A stretch of DNA of 13,315 nt from Hyphomicrobiales bacterium. GTDB lineage: Bacteria; Pseudomonadota; Alphaproteobacteria; Parvibaculales; Parvibaculaceae. The stretch is from contig JAATFR010000027.1 in NCBI GenBank assembly GCA_015655095.1, positions 1-13,315 of the forward strand, in the 5' to 3' direction. A program made the translations under genes and the position numbers. Shown here piece after piece: positions 1 through 6,765 of this stretch (position 1 is the first letter of the stretch; every line of letters begins with the position of its first letter). The notes below the pieces were generated by a model that saw only the letters and a list, made by a program, of their open reading frames with translations, searched no databases and had not been told where the DNA came from.

Positions 1-390
1 CGGCTGACGGCCCAGGGCATCAAGGTCAATGTAACGGCCATTTTGACGCTGAACCAGGTTGCGGCCGTGGTTGATGCTCTGGAGGCGGATGTGCCCGCCA
101 TTGTATCGGTTTTTGCCGGGCGCATCGCCGATACGGGGGTCGATCCCATTCCTGTCATGATGGCGACAGTTGGCATCTGTTCGCTCAAGCCGAAGGCTGA
201 GGTTTTGTGGGCAAGCCCGCGCGAGGTGCTGAACATCTATCAGGCGCGCGATTGCGGTTGCCAGATCATTACCGCGACGCCGGACATACTTAAGAAACTC
301 GATATGTCGGGCATGAATCTCGACCGGCTTTCGCTCGATACCGTCGCGATGTTCTATCGCGATGCGCTTGCCGCCCAGTTCAAGCTCTGA
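1..390 (+). CDS. transaldolase, fructose-6-phosphate aldolase/TalC type (5' truncated)
   Basis: The reading frame is open from the first base of the window and ends in TGA, giving the last 129 residues of a protein that normally has about 220. Visible family features are the strand with VNVTAI near the start, the FAGRIADTG segment at about residues 38-46, and a C-terminal half rich in helices that ends QFKL. These fit the small transaldolase/fructose-6-phosphate aldolase class. The Schiff-base lysine would lie upstream, outside the window. Such enzymes move or release a dihydroxyacetone unit, and a true transaldolase makes sedoheptulose-7-phosphate. It is followed after 24 bases by four heptose-nucleotide genes on the same strand. 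I infer that it feeds S7P to the GmhA-like isomerase rather than serving general metabolism. Transaldolase and aldolase activity cannot be told apart from this fragment. Confidence 0.82.
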   Translation, partial: RLTAQGIKVNVTAILTLNQVAAVVDALEADVPAIVSVFAGRIADTGVDPIPVMMATVGICSLKPKAEVLWASPREVLNIYQARDCGCQIITATPDILKKLDMSGMNLDRLSLDTVAMFYRDALAAQFKL

Positions 391-414
391 TTCAAATTTT
401 GCCCCCGGATTCTC

Positions 415-1158
415 ATGTACAAGGCACTCGTTTTGGCGGCAGGCATGGGCAGCCGCATTCGTCCGGTTGCAGGCGATCTGCCAAAACCGCTGGTCCCGTT
501 CGGCGGGGAGCCTATTCTTGCTCATAATCTGCGCTGGCTGGCGTCATCCGGTGTAACGGACGTGTGGATCAATCTACATTTTCAGGCGGAGATGATTTCC
601 AGCCTTGTCGGCGATGGCGCCGGTTCCGGGCTTCATGTCCGCTATATTTTCGAACCTGAACTGCTGGGGACGGCGGGTGCGCTTGGCAACCTCGGCGACA
701 TTTTCAATGATCGCATGTTCGTCATCTATGGCGACAGCATTCTGCGCATGGATCTGGGTGCGCTGCTGGAAAAACATGCGGATACCGATGCGGATGTAAC
801 CATTTCACTGTTTGACCGGGACGCTCACGCCCATACCGGCATCGCCGGGGGGCGGGTGGAAATCGCGCCGGATGGCCGCGTCACCGGCTTTGTCGAAGGG
901 GCGTTGCCGCCGGATGGCGGCGGGCGCGATCTGGTCAATGCGGGCGTCTATGTCTGCGAACCCAATATCAAGGCGCTCATTCCACCTGCGCGGTTGGTCG
1001 ATTTCGGCCGCGACGTCTTTCCCGCCATGCTGGCGCGCCACGATCCGCTCTTTGCCCATGTCATCGAGCCGGATGGCTATTGCCTCGGTCTTGATACGCC
1101 TGAAAGCTTTGCCGCTGGTGAAGCCTTGCTGGCATCCGGCCGGATCAAATTCTCATGA
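415..1158 (+). CDS. hddC: D-glycero-alpha-D-manno-heptose 1-phosphate guanylyltransferase (HddC-like)
   Basis: A 247-residue nucleotidyltransferase. The N-terminal nucleotide-binding signature LAAGMGSRIRP (residues 7-17) is followed by the conserved lysine in LPKPLVPFGG (22-31). LLGTAGAL lies at 83-90 and the metal-binding Asp in YGDS at 105-108. These are the normal elements of the sugar-phosphate nucleotidyltransferase fold (GalU/RmlA/HddC group). The family joins a sugar-1-phosphate to NTP and releases pyrophosphate. Sequence alone does not fix the nucleotide or the sugar. The guanylyl/heptose assignment rests on the adjoining gmhB-, gmhA- and hddA-like genes. The ATG at 415 puts the signature at the usual distance from the N-terminus, though the Shine-Dalgarno sequence upstream is weak. 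The stop overlaps the next start (ATGA at 1155-1158), which suggests translational coupling. A mannose-1-phosphate guanylyltransferase-like or glucose-type specificity is the alternative. Confidence 0.82.
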   Translation: MYKALVLAAGMGSRIRPVAGDLPKPLVPFGGEPILAHNLRWLASSGVTDVWINLHFQAEMISSLVGDGAGSGLHVRYIFEPELLGTAGALGNLGDIFNDRMFVIYGDSILRMDLGALLEKHADTDADVTISLFDRDAHAHTGIAGGRVEIAPDGRVTGFVEGALPPDGGGRDLVNAGVYVCEPNIKALIPPARLVDFGRDVFPAMLARHDPLFAHVIEPDGYCLGLDTPESFAAGEALLASGRIKFS

Positions 1159-1694
1159 CGTCTGGCAGGGCGGCGATTTTTCTCGACCGCGACGGGGTCA
1201 TCAATGCCGTCATCATGCGGGACGGCAAGGTTTCGTCCCCATGCCTGTTGTCCGAGTTCGTGCTGGAGCCGGGCGTCGAGGAGGCTCTTTCGGAACTCAG
1301 GCGGTCCGGCCTCCTGCTTTTCGTCGTGACCAACCAGCCCGATATCCGTCGTGGCCTGCTGAGCCCACAGTCACTTGATGCCATTCATGCGCGGCTGCGG
1401 GCCTTGCTGCCCGTTGATGATATCGCCTTCTGTCCCCATGATAATGTCGATGAATGTGATTGCCGAAAGCCAAAGCCCGGCATGTTGCTTGACCTGGCGA
1501 AACGCTGGCATGTCGATCTGTCGCGATCTTTCATGATCGGCGATCAGGACCGCGACATTGAATGTGGACGAAGGGCTGGTTGCATCACAATCCTGTTAGG
1601 TAAATCCTATAATTCCGGATTAGAAGCCAAAGCCGACTATCTGGTTTCCGACATCACCGCCGCTGCCGGGGTTATCCTTGCAGCACAACCCTAG
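1155..1694 (+). CDS. gmhB: D-glycero-D-manno-heptose 1,7-bisphosphate 7-phosphatase (GmhB-like)
   Basis: A 179-residue HAD-superfamily phosphatase of the histidinol-phosphatase/GmhB group. HAD motif I is FLDRDGVIN (residues 9-17), with nucleophile D11 and acid/base D13. Motif II is VVTNQ (57-61). A Zn site follows in CPHDNVDECDC (93-103), with ligands C93, H95, C101 and C103. The motif III lysine is in RKPKPGM, and motif IV is MIGDQDRD (127-134). The family removes the C7 phosphate from heptose-1,7-bisphosphate after the kinase step. It starts inside the stop of the upstream nucleotidyltransferase gene (ATGA) and ends 14 bases before gmhA. The Cys-His/Cys-Cys loop is short: five residues separate H95 and C101. 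From memory it is longer in the E. coli enzyme, which serves the beta-anomer ADP-heptose path. I infer alpha-anomer use from the neighbours, not from this protein alone. Confidence 0.9.
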   Translation: MTSGRAAIFLDRDGVINAVIMRDGKVSSPCLLSEFVLEPGVEEALSELRRSGLLLFVVTNQPDIRRGLLSPQSLDAIHARLRALLPVDDIAFCPHDNVDECDCRKPKPGMLLDLAKRWHVDLSRSFMIGDQDRDIECGRRAGCITILLGKSYNSGLEAKADYLVSDITAAAGVILAAQP

Positions 1695-1708
1695 TCGAGG
1701 CGTCCATC

Positions 1709-2323
1709 ATGTTTGCCCAGCACTTTCTCGACTCGATCCACAAGGCGATCGACTCCTTTGATCTGACCATCATCGACAAGATGGCCGCAACGCTTGCCGC
1801 AGTGCGCGAGCGGGGCGGGCGTCTTTTCATTGTCGGGTCGGGCGGGGGTGCCGGCCATGCCAGCCACGCGACCAATGACTTCCGCAAGATCTGTGGTTTC
1901 GAGGCCTATTGCCCTAGCGACAATGTCTCGGAACTGACCGCCCGCATCAATGACGAGGGCTGGGACGTCAGCTATTCCAACTGGCTGATCGGCAGCAGGC
2001 TTCGCGCCGAGGACGGCATTCTTGTTTTCTCGGTTGGCGGCGGAAGCGTTAACCCGCCGGTCAGCGTCAATCTGGTCAAGGTGCTTCAGCTTGCCAAGGC
2101 GCGAGGCGCATCGATCACCGGCGTTGTCGGGCGCAACGGTGGGTATACGGCGGAAATCGCGGATGCCTGCGTTGTCGTGCCGAGTATAGATGAAGCGCTC
2201 ATAACCCCCATTGTGGAGGGTTTGCAGGCCGTGGTCTGGCATCTGCTGGTTTCTCACCCCGTTCTTTCGATGAACAAGGGGCGTTGGGAGGAACTGGGCG
2301 GCAGCGTAGCGAAAAGCGCATGA
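1709..2323 (+). CDS. gmhA: sedoheptulose-7-phosphate isomerase (GmhA-like, SIS domain)
   Basis: A 204-residue SIS-domain protein, near the usual GmhA length of about 190-200. The phosphosugar-binding loop is IVGSGGGAGHASH (residues 41-53). A Glu lies in FEAY (64-67), the second phosphate-binding segment is FSVGGGSVN (107-115), and a C-terminal helix TPIVEGLQAVVWH (166-178) carries the Glu/Gln/His pattern expected of the active site. GmhA turns sedoheptulose-7-phosphate into D-glycero-D-manno-heptose-7-phosphate, the first committed step for bacterial heptoses. The loop here is GSGGGAGH rather than the GNGGSAAD type of E. coli, a divergence that suggests a distinct GmhA subgroup. ATG at 1709 is preceded by CGAGG (1696-1700), a good ribosome binding site. 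The TGA overlaps the next gene's ATG (ATGA at 2320-2323). Confidence 0.9.
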   Translation: MFAQHFLDSIHKAIDSFDLTIIDKMAATLAAVRERGGRLFIVGSGGGAGHASHATNDFRKICGFEAYCPSDNVSELTARINDEGWDVSYSNWLIGSRLRAEDGILVFSVGGGSVNPPVSVNLVKVLQLAKARGASITGVVGRNGGYTAEIADACVVVPSIDEALITPIVEGLQAVVWHLLVSHPVLSMNKGRWEELGGSVAKSA

Positions 2324-3321
2324 TCGTTGTACGGACACCTTTGCGGGTTACACTGGGCGGCGGCGGCACGGACCTCAAAAGCTATTATCAGCATAGCGGC
2401 GGATTCATTTTCGCGCTGGCGCTTGATAAATATATTCGCGTCATGTGTCAGCGGCCGCTCTTCGACAGCCGGGTTACGGTGACAGGCCCCGATAATGAGG
2501 TGGTCGAGCGCAGCGCTGACGTGAAGCACAGGCTCATTCACGCCGCCCTGACCCGCCATGGTATCGAGGACCGGTTCGAGATTGCGTCGATGGCCGACAT
2601 TGCAGGCGGCACAGGCCTTGGCTCGTCGAGCTGCTTTCTGGTCGGTCTGCTCAATGCCATCCATGCCATGAAGGGTGAAACCCTTTCCGCGCAGGAGATC
2701 GCGGAGGAGGCGTGCGATATTGAAATCGGCCTGCAAGCCAGCGGCATCGGCAAGCAGGATCAGTACATGGCCTCTTTCGGCGGCCTGACCACGCTTGAAA
2801 TCGCGCCTGACGGCAAAATCGACGTGGCGCGGGTGATACTGGCCCCTGAAATCGAAAACAGGTTCATCGAGCGCACGCATATCTATTATACCGGACTGCG
2901 CCGCGATGCGGCCGTGGTGCTGGCGGACCAGAACAGCGCCATGAACGAGGAGGGTAGCGGCGCGCGCAAGCGCGTGGAAAACAGCCTCGACTTTATCAGG
3001 GACCTTGGTTATCGCATCCTGGAAAGCTGGAAAAGCGGCGACTTCGATGGTTGGGGCCGCATGCTTGATGAACACTGGCGTCACAAGAAGCAATTGTCCG
3101 CGAAGATAAGCTGGCCCCATATCGACGAAATCTATGACCGTGTGCGACGTGATTTCAATGTTCTGGGTGGCAAGGTTCTGGGGGCCGGCGGTGGCGGCTT
3201 TCTGATGCTTTACTGCGCTGGTGACGGAAAGGCGCTTGAGGATTTCATGGCGCGCAACATGATGCCCCGCCTTCGCTATGGCATCGACCGGTCCGGTTCG
3301 AGCATCATCCCGGGGGTCTGA
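2320..3321 (+). CDS. hddA: D-glycero-alpha-D-manno-heptose 7-phosphate kinase (HddA-like, GHMP family)
   Basis: A 333-residue GHMP-superfamily kinase. The N-terminal motif RTPLRVTLGGGGTD covers residues 5-18. The ATP-binding loop is GGTGLGSSS (96-104). GKQDQYMASFGG (144-155) carries the expected acidic and Lys residues, and the third GHMP motif is GAGGGGF (288-294). HddA adds the C1 phosphate that is later swapped for a nucleotide; the GHMP fold is what separates the GDP-heptose route from the HldE (ribokinase-type) ADP-heptose route. I chose the ATG at 2320 because it overlaps the gmhA stop and starts the protein directly at MIVVRTPLR, as is usual. An in-frame TTG at 2284 would add 12 residues inside gmhA and is unlikely. 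Its TGA overlaps an ATG at 3321, the start of the frame of the next gene. Confidence 0.88.
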   Translation: MIVVRTPLRVTLGGGGTDLKSYYQHSGGFIFALALDKYIRVMCQRPLFDSRVTVTGPDNEVVERSADVKHRLIHAALTRHGIEDRFEIASMADIAGGTGLGSSSCFLVGLLNAIHAMKGETLSAQEIAEEACDIEIGLQASGIGKQDQYMASFGGLTTLEIAPDGKIDVARVILAPEIENRFIERTHIYYTGLRRDAAVVLADQNSAMNEEGSGARKRVENSLDFIRDLGYRILESWKSGDFDGWGRMLDEHWRHKKQLSAKISWPHIDEIYDRVRRDFNVLGGKVLGAGGGGFLMLYCAGDGKALEDFMARNMMPRLRYGIDRSGSSIIPGV

Positions 3322-3325
3322 TGGC

Positions 3326-3330
3326 GGAGG
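3326..3330 (+). promoter_or_regulatory. ribosome binding site deciding the PAP2 start
   Basis: GGAGG sits five bases before the ATG at 3336. The other in-frame ATG at 3321 overlaps the hddA stop but has no such site in front of it. The GGAGG lies just after that first ATG, so the ATG at 3336 is the better start. Confidence 0.6.
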
Positions 3331-3335
3331 CGGGA

Positions 3336-3899
3336 ATGGCATATTTCATTTCGGCTTTCGGCAACCCGGTGGTGGCGCTGCCGGCGGCGGCCGTTCTCAC
3401 GCTTCTGCTTTTCCATGCCCGCCATGTGCGGGTTGCCATAAATTATGTGACCGCCATTGTCGGGCTGTTTATTTCAGCCGCCATTCTGAAAATTATTTCG
3501 CGCAGTCTGGGCGAGTCATTTGTAGGTACGCCCTGGCATCTGTCCATCGGCGCGCCAAGTGGCCATGCGTCCCTGTCCACCATCGTTTATGGTGGCGCAG
3601 CCGCGATTCTGCTCCATGCCGCAGGAAGGCTGGGAGCGGCTGGCGCCTTTCTGCTTTTCCTGATCCTGCTGTCAGGCATCGCGGTTACCCGGATAACGCT
3701 TGGCACCCATACGCCGATGGATGTCGTCACAGGCATTATCCTCGGGATGATATTCGTTGTGCCGGTTGCCATTGCCGCGGCTCGGGAGACATGGGATGTC
3801 CGTCCGCTGAATGCGGTGGTTGTGGTCGTGGGAATGATGCTCGTGGCCTTTGTTGCCAATGTGAGCGGGCTTCGCATCACCAGCGATATTGTTTTCTGA
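3336..3899 (+). CDS. PAP2-superfamily membrane phosphatase
   Basis: A 187-residue integral membrane protein with about five or six hydrophobic stretches (roughly residues 11-26, 36-56, 82-96, 103-118, 128-148 and 158-176). Two of the three acid-phosphatase motifs are clear: PSGHAS at 74-79, and R119 with H125 and D129 in the RxxxxxHxxxD pattern (TRITLGTHTPMD). The first motif, normally KxxxxxxRP, is degenerate: K52 is present but no RP follows. Family members remove phosphate from lipid phosphates or pyrophosphates such as undecaprenyl pyrophosphate, phosphatidic acid or lipid A. As the last gene of a heptose-nucleotide operon it probably serves glycan or lipid-carrier recycling at the inner membrane; this is inference. 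The upstream in-frame ATG at 3321 would add five residues. Confidence 0.78.
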   Translation: MAYFISAFGNPVVALPAAAVLTLLLFHARHVRVAINYVTAIVGLFISAAILKIISRSLGESFVGTPWHLSIGAPSGHASLSTIVYGGAAAILLHAAGRLGAAGAFLLFLILLSGIAVTRITLGTHTPMDVVTGIILGMIFVVPVAIAAARETWDVRPLNAVVVVVGMMLVAFVANVSGLRITSDIVF

Positions 3900-3933
3900 G
3901 TTTATTTACTTTTCCCAAATATGGCTAACGAAG

Positions 3934-3942
3934 TGGTAGAAT
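3934..3942 (+). promoter_or_regulatory. possible extended -10 promoter for the autotransporter gene
   Basis: TGGTAGAAT is an extended -10 sequence (TG, one base, then TAGAAT, five of six matches to TATAAT). It lies 56 bases before the ATG at 3998 in the AT-rich 98-base gap after the heptose operon. I see no good -35 at 16-18 bases. A short GC hairpin (GCCGG/CCGGC, 3958-3971) would fall in the leader, before the ribosome binding site GGGGA at 3985-3989. Confidence 0.35.
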
Positions 3943-3997
3943 CATTTCGGGCAAAGAGCCGGTAAACCGGCCATGAAACCAGTCGGGGAATAGAATC

Positions 3998-5881
3998 ATG
4001 AAAATCAAAGGGACTGCTCTTGCGGCTGGCCTGCTTGTTTCCGCAGCCATATGGGGAACTGCTGTCGATGCGCAGTCTGCGCCGCCAGTACAGGTACCTG
4101 TTCAGCCGCAGGGGCGGGTACAGGACCGCTATTCCAGCCTTGTCGTTTACGGCGACAGCTATGCAGACAATGGCAATCTGATTAACGGCGCGCTTGTCGT
4201 GCCGGGGCAGCCTTATCCCCGTCACACGACGGGCAATCTGGGCCTTCTGGGCTTTCTTGCCTATCCGACCTCTCTTCAGGGCCAACTTGGCCTCCCTGAT
4301 TCCGGCATGTTTAATTACGCCTATGCCGGCGCGAATTCCGGACCTGGCCTACCCCCTTCTCTGCTTGGTTTCGGTCAGCAGATTGACAAGTCGCTCGCGC
4401 TTGGCCAGCGCTTCGGCGAAAGGGATCTCGTCGTCATCAATATCGGCGGCAATGATGGCGGCGTGTCCTCCGGTGGGCTCAAGCTGGCGGATGTACCCGC
4501 CACGGCGGCCACGGCCGCGACGAACATCGGCAATGGCGTTCGCACGCTTGTGAATGCGGGCGCCCGAAATTTCATGATCAACACCTTCGATGATACGAGC
4601 ATCATCCCCAATGTCTCCAGCGGCATGTACGGTCAGGAAGCGATTGCTGCGAACAGGCTTTACGGGTCTCTGCTCTATGCGCAGGAGCAGGCGGCGCTCG
4701 CGCCATTTGCTGAAAGCGGCGTGAGAATCTTCACATTCAATCTCAGCCAGTTCGGCCGGCAGGTGGATGCCAGTCCGGCCCTGTATGGATTTACGAACGT
4801 CTCCACCCCTTGCGCGAATACGCCTGCCTGCGCCACGCCTACATCTCCGGGGCAGTACACCAACGCCACCTTCGATGGCCTGCATCTGACAACGGGGGCC
4901 TTCCTTCTGGCCGCGCGTTACATGGATAATCTGCTGCTGGCGCCAACAACATTCCCCGGACAGGTCAGCTTTGCACAAGCCATTACCGGCAGTTTCACCT
5001 CATCGACGCTCAACCGTCTTGATGCAAATCATTACGCGCCAGGGGATGAGGCGAAGCCTTTTTCCTTCTATATGAATCTGGCGGGCGCAAAGGGAGATAA
5101 TGATGGCAACAGCGATGCGACCGGTTATCATTATAATTCCCTTGGCGGCACGCTTGGTTTTGATTACCAGCTCAACGCCCAGCTCGCTCTGGGCGGCGTC
5201 TTTGCCTATTCAAGCCCGAACGTGAAGCTCGATGACGGGGCAGGGCACTATGATACGGACAGCTATCAGGGCGCGGTCTATGCTTCCTATACCTCGGATC
5301 ACTGGGTTGCCGATGCGCTCGCCGGATATGGGCGGACCAGCTACGATCTGGATCGTCCTGGCATCATCGACACCATCCGCGGCAATACCCACGCCAACAG
5401 CTTCTCGCTGGCGGCGAAGGCAGCCTATCTGTTCGATCTGGGCGTGCTGCGCGTTGGCCCTCTGGGCGGTTTGGCCTACACGCACTCGAAGGTCAACGGT
5501 TACACGGAATCAGGCGATCCGCTCCTGACCTTCAATGTCGGCGGCCAGACGCTTGCGAGTCTGACAGGCAGCGCGGGCGTACAGCTCAGGATTCCTTTCG
5601 AGGTGGCTGGCCATGCTGTGAACCCTTATCTCAACCTTACCGCCGAACATGATTTTCATGACGGCGACCGCACGCTTAAGGTCAGCGAAACACAGGCGCC
5701 GCTGCTGCCGATCTTCACCCGTGTCGACGGCGACGGCACGGACACATATGGCAGGGTACAACTGGGCGTGAGCGCGTCCCTCACCGACAGCCTTTCTCTT
5801 GTCGCGAATGGCGGCACGACGTTCGGCCGGGACAATGGCTATGATCTGGCAGGCAATATCGGGCTGAGCTACCGTTTCTAA
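3998..5881 (+). CDS. GDSL esterase/lipase autotransporter (type V secretion)
   Basis: A 627-residue protein close in length and layout to EstA-type autotransporter esterases. A signal peptide covers about residues 1-26 (MKIKG, then a hydrophobic run ending AVDA). The GDSL hydrolase domain runs to about residue 320. Block I is VVYGDSYADNGN (49-60) with nucleophile S54; a block II Gly lies in YAGANS; block III is GGND (150-153) with N152; block V is FDGLHLT (292-298) with D293 and H296. All catalytic and oxyanion residues are present. A single Cys pair (C272, C278) lies near the end of the passenger. From about residue 355 to the terminal SYRF the sequence shows the alternating pattern of an outer-membrane beta barrel, ending in aromatic Phe. 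The enzyme would be displayed on the cell surface and cleave esters or lipids; the true substrate is unknown. The ATG at 3998 follows GGGGA at a good distance. Confidence 0.92.
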   Translation: MKIKGTALAAGLLVSAAIWGTAVDAQSAPPVQVPVQPQGRVQDRYSSLVVYGDSYADNGNLINGALVVPGQPYPRHTTGNLGLLGFLAYPTSLQGQLGLPDSGMFNYAYAGANSGPGLPPSLLGFGQQIDKSLALGQRFGERDLVVINIGGNDGGVSSGGLKLADVPATAATAATNIGNGVRTLVNAGARNFMINTFDDTSIIPNVSSGMYGQEAIAANRLYGSLLYAQEQAALAPFAESGVRIFTFNLSQFGRQVDASPALYGFTNVSTPCANTPACATPTSPGQYTNATFDGLHLTTGAFLLAARYMDNLLLAPTTFPGQVSFAQAITGSFTSSTLNRLDANHYAPGDEAKPFSFYMNLAGAKGDNDGNSDATGYHYNSLGGTLGFDYQLNAQLALGGVFAYSSPNVKLDDGAGHYDTDSYQGAVYASYTSDHWVADALAGYGRTSYDLDRPGIIDTIRGNTHANSFSLAAKAAYLFDLGVLRVGPLGGLAYTHSKVNGYTESGDPLLTFNVGGQTLASLTGSAGVQLRIPFEVAGHAVNPYLNLTAEHDFHDGDRTLKVSETQAPLLPIFTRVDGDGTDTYGRVQLGVSASLTDSLSLVANGGTTFGRDNGYDLAGNIGLSYRF

Positions 5882-5898
5882 CGGGTCGGATGGCAGGA

Positions 5899-5950
5899 GG
5901 CTTGCATATATCTGGTCGAATGATCAGATATATGCAGGCTCTCTTTATCT
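5899..5950 (+). terminator. long hairpin, probable terminator of the autotransporter gene
   Basis: A perfect 12-base inverted repeat (TGCATATATCTG at 5903-5914, CAGATATATGCA at 5925-5936). With G-U pairs it can grow to about 19 pairs in RNA (5899-5917 with 5922-5940) around a GAAU loop. A pyrimidine-rich run CTCTTTATCT follows. It begins 18 bases after the autotransporter stop. The tail is not a clean U-run, so termination is likely but not certain. The DNA palindrome could also be a protein-binding site, because the next gene starts only 26 bases further on. Confidence 0.6.
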
Positions 5951-5966
5951 CATCCGGAAATGAAAA

Positions 5967-6758
5967 ATGGTATCCAGCACACCGCCTGAAATCGCCGCGC
6001 CCGCCCTTCTGCGCAACAGCCGGATCGACGGGCCGCTGGTTGAGCAGGCGAGGGTGGATCTGGCGGCCTGTTTTCGCATGGCAGCCCGTCTCGGTATGCA
6101 GGAGGGCATTTGCAATCATTTTTCGGTGCTGGTGCCGGGCTGCGATGATCTGTTCATGGTCAACAGATATGGCTACGCCTTTAATGAGATTACCGCCTCG
6201 AACCTGCTGATCTGCGATTTCAACGGCAATGTTCTGGCCGGAGATGGCGAGCCGGAGGCAACCGCGTTTCATATCCATGCCCAGGTGCATAAGCGCCGCC
6301 CCCGGGCGAGAGCCGCCTTTCATACCCATATGCCGAATGCCACAGCGCTCTGCATGATCGAGGGCGATCCGCTGGTCTGGGCCGGTCAGACCGCGCTCAA
6401 GTTCTACGGCCGCACCATCGTCGACGAACGCTATAACGGCCTCGCCCTCGATGAGTCGGAAGGCAAGCGCATTGCAGCGGCCATGGGTGAGGCGGATGTG
6501 GTCTTCCTGAAGAACCACGGCGTCATGGTGGTCGGGCCGACCATCGCGGAGGCCTGGGACGACCTCTATTATCTGGAACGGGCCGCCGAGGTGCAGTTGA
6601 AGGCCATGAGTTCAGGCCGCAAGCTTGTGCCTGTCGCCCCCGATGTGGCGCTCAATACCTATGAGCAGATGCGCCGGAGCGACCCTGAAGATGCACATTT
6701 CCATCTTGAAAGCGTGAAGCGCACGCTGAGCCGCCTCGAACCTGATTTCGCCGGATAA
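5967..6758 (+). CDS. class II aldolase/adducin-family protein
   Basis: A 263-residue protein of the class II aldolase/adducin N-terminal fold (L-fuculose-phosphate aldolase, ribulose-phosphate 4-epimerase and relatives). The first helix and loop carry GMQEGICNHFSV (residues 43-54), where members usually have a substrate-phosphate-binding loop. The zinc ligands are H119 and H121 in FHTHMP and H184 in LKNHGVM, and a possible acid/base Glu lies at 96-98. The HTH and NHG signatures are intact, so a working metal site is likely. Reaction and substrate cannot be read from sequence: the family includes aldolases, epimerases, decarboxylases and dehydratases. The ATG at 5967 has only a weak upstream site (CGGAAA). 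Its stop lies seven bases from the stop of the convergent SGNH gene. No sugar-kinase or transporter genes adjoin it to suggest a pathway. Confidence 0.85.
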   Translation: MVSSTPPEIAAPALLRNSRIDGPLVEQARVDLAACFRMAARLGMQEGICNHFSVLVPGCDDLFMVNRYGYAFNEITASNLLICDFNGNVLAGDGEPEATAFHIHAQVHKRRPRARAAFHTHMPNATALCMIEGDPLVWAGQTALKFYGRTIVDERYNGLALDESEGKRIAAAMGEADVVFLKNHGVMVVGPTIAEAWDDLYYLERAAEVQLKAMSSGRKLVPVAPDVALNTYEQMRRSDPEDAHFHLESVKRTLSRLEPDFAG

Positions 6759-6765
6759 GGCTGCA

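Noticed and set aside
1691..2338. A 215-codon open frame on the minus strand opposite gmhA
   Set aside because: The plus strand codes a SIS-domain isomerase with conserved motifs; the antisense frame has no recognisable domain.
2254..3342. A 362-codon open frame on the minus strand opposite the kinase gene
   Set aside because: It covers the clearly identified GHMP kinase on the other strand, has no family motif, and follows from third-position GC bias.
4349..4978. A 209-codon minus-strand frame inside the autotransporter gene
   Set aside because: Shadow of the GDSL domain, whose catalytic blocks are all in the plus-strand frame.
5781..6518. A 245-codon minus-strand frame across the autotransporter end and the aldolase gene
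   Set aside because: It crosses the hairpin and two real genes and shows no family features.
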